Assembly: GCA_031550405.1 (NCBI GenBank) | Contig: JAVBOP010000004.1 | Span: 1 to 7,954, forward strand | Length of the DNA stretch: 7,954 nucleotides | Direction: 5' to 3' | DNA from: JAVBOP01 sp031550405 | GTDB lineage: Bacteria > Bacteroidota > Ignavibacteria > Kapaibacteriales > UBA2268 | Position numbers and translations under genes: made by a program | Notes under the pieces: generated by a model | The model's database searches: none | Told to the model about the DNA's origin: nothing | Seen by the model: only the letters and a program-made list of their open reading frames with translations | Shown here: positions 7,406 to 7,954 of the stretch, piece by piece | Layout of the letters: every line of letters begins with the position of its first letter | How positions within the stretch are numbered: the first letter of the stretch is position 1

Positions 7406-7954
7406 ATGCTTAAATGTTGGAATAAAAATGCCATTATGAATCTACTTGATTACCTTGGTCAGGTAACAGACCCTCGTCGCAAGCAAGGGCAACGGTTTCA
7501 GCTGAAAACTTTATTAATATTTATTTTAATGTCTCTGCTCTGTGGCAAATACCAATACAGAGAGATAGCCAGATTTTGTAGAAATAATGAGACATATCTG
7601 CGTAAACGTTTGTCAGCGATTACTCTACTTCTTACCAAAATTTTGTTTCACTTGTGAGCCTATTTTCACAAAAACGAAAGCAAATTTTGCATGTCGAAAA
7701 ATTTGAAAATAAGAAATCTGACGAAGAAAAAGTGGTAGAGGCGCTGCTTTCCAAGCTCGATTTGCAGGGTGTAATCTTCACTTTTGATGCCTTGCGTTGT
7801 AAAAAACTCTACAAAAAAACGCCGAAAGCAAGAACCATTATGTTGTCAAAGTTAAAGCTAATCAACCCAAATTGCTCAAAGCGATAAAGGAAATAATTGC
7901 AAACACTACCGCCACGCAATGTCATATAAAGAAGGAAAAAAGCAGAGGACGTGA
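7406..7954 (+). pseudogene. ISAs1-family transposase, broken (internal deletion plus frameshift), 3' part outside window
   Basis: Three frames must be joined. The first (7406, or ATG at 7436, to about 7610) reads NLLDYLGQV-DPRRKQG, then a hydrophobic helix and YREIARF. This is the DDE_Tnp_1-associated N-terminal domain of ISAs1/H-repeat transposases. The second resumes near 7611 with VSDYSTSYQNFVSLVSLFSQ and runs to FTFDALRCKK; its Asp codon at 7786-7788 is the expected second catalytic Asp. The third, from about 7807 to the edge, reads NAESKNHYVVKVKANQPKLL and later EKSRGR, the family's substrate-proximal strand and HGR-like motif. Between frames one and two roughly 60-80 family residues, including the DGK motif with the first catalytic Asp, are missing. 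The second shift is explained by one A lost from the run at 7801-7806: A7 restores CKKTLQKNAESKNHY. It is non-functional as it stands. The final catalytic Glu region and right inverted repeat lie outside the window, and no left inverted repeat could be identified with confidence. Confidence 0.85.

Noticed and set aside
7801..7820. Programmed frameshifting at the A runs in the transposase
   Set aside because: The element also lacks its first catalytic Asp region and has another frame break, so mutation or a sequencing error in a homopolymer is simpler.

Overview
The window looks like a low-GC member of the Bacteroidota/Chlorobiota-Ignavibacteria-Kapabacteria (FCB) group. It carries a giant secreted protein ending in a type IX secretion (T9SS) type A sorting domain. 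It also has a near-perfect Bacteroidetes-type promoter (TTTG, 20 bp, TAnnTTTG) and an ISAs1-family transposase relic. Species cannot be read from this stretch.

Layout, left to right. (1) 1-118, minus strand: first 39 codons of a lipoprotein gene, cut by the window edge. (2) 119-719: about 600 bp of AT-rich intergenic DNA with no convincing gene but with visible structure. It holds a candidate minus-strand promoter (390-421), a 16-bp hairpin whose two imperfect pairs become G-U pairs only in the minus-strand RNA (247-293), a nested inverted-repeat element (487-584), and a perfect 15-bp bidirectional terminator (626-667). (3) 720-7184, minus strand: one 2154-residue modular surface protein. In order it has a signal peptide, a cohesin-like domain, an Ig-like module, LamG, Ig, LamG, Ig, a pre-dockerin beta domain, a type I dockerin, a second cohesin-like domain, three tandem Ig-like modules and the T9SS sorting domain. 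No catalytic domain is recognisable, so adhesion, matrix or scaffold work is more likely than enzymatic work. (4) 7185-7405: promoter region of the giant gene. (5) 7406-7954, plus strand: a decayed ISAs1-family transposase with an internal deletion and a one-base frameshift, running off the right edge.

The most unusual signal is inside the giant gene. Two inter-domain linkers (2364-2501 and 4977-5231) contain recognisably the same peptide, sharing an SKT...YE..LIN block and an IEPVEI-N-I-Y-KP-N--LL block. Both copies carry the DNA core TTCGACAGGCTC. The longer copy also carries the opposing arm GAGCTTGTCGAA, so a REP-like palindrome is translated in frame on both arms (STSSG and EPVEI). This looks like a protein-coding dispersed repeat that has inserted twice between domains without breaking the frame.

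The lipoprotein and the giant gene share a strand but are separated by a terminator and a separate promoter, so they are probably transcribed independently.
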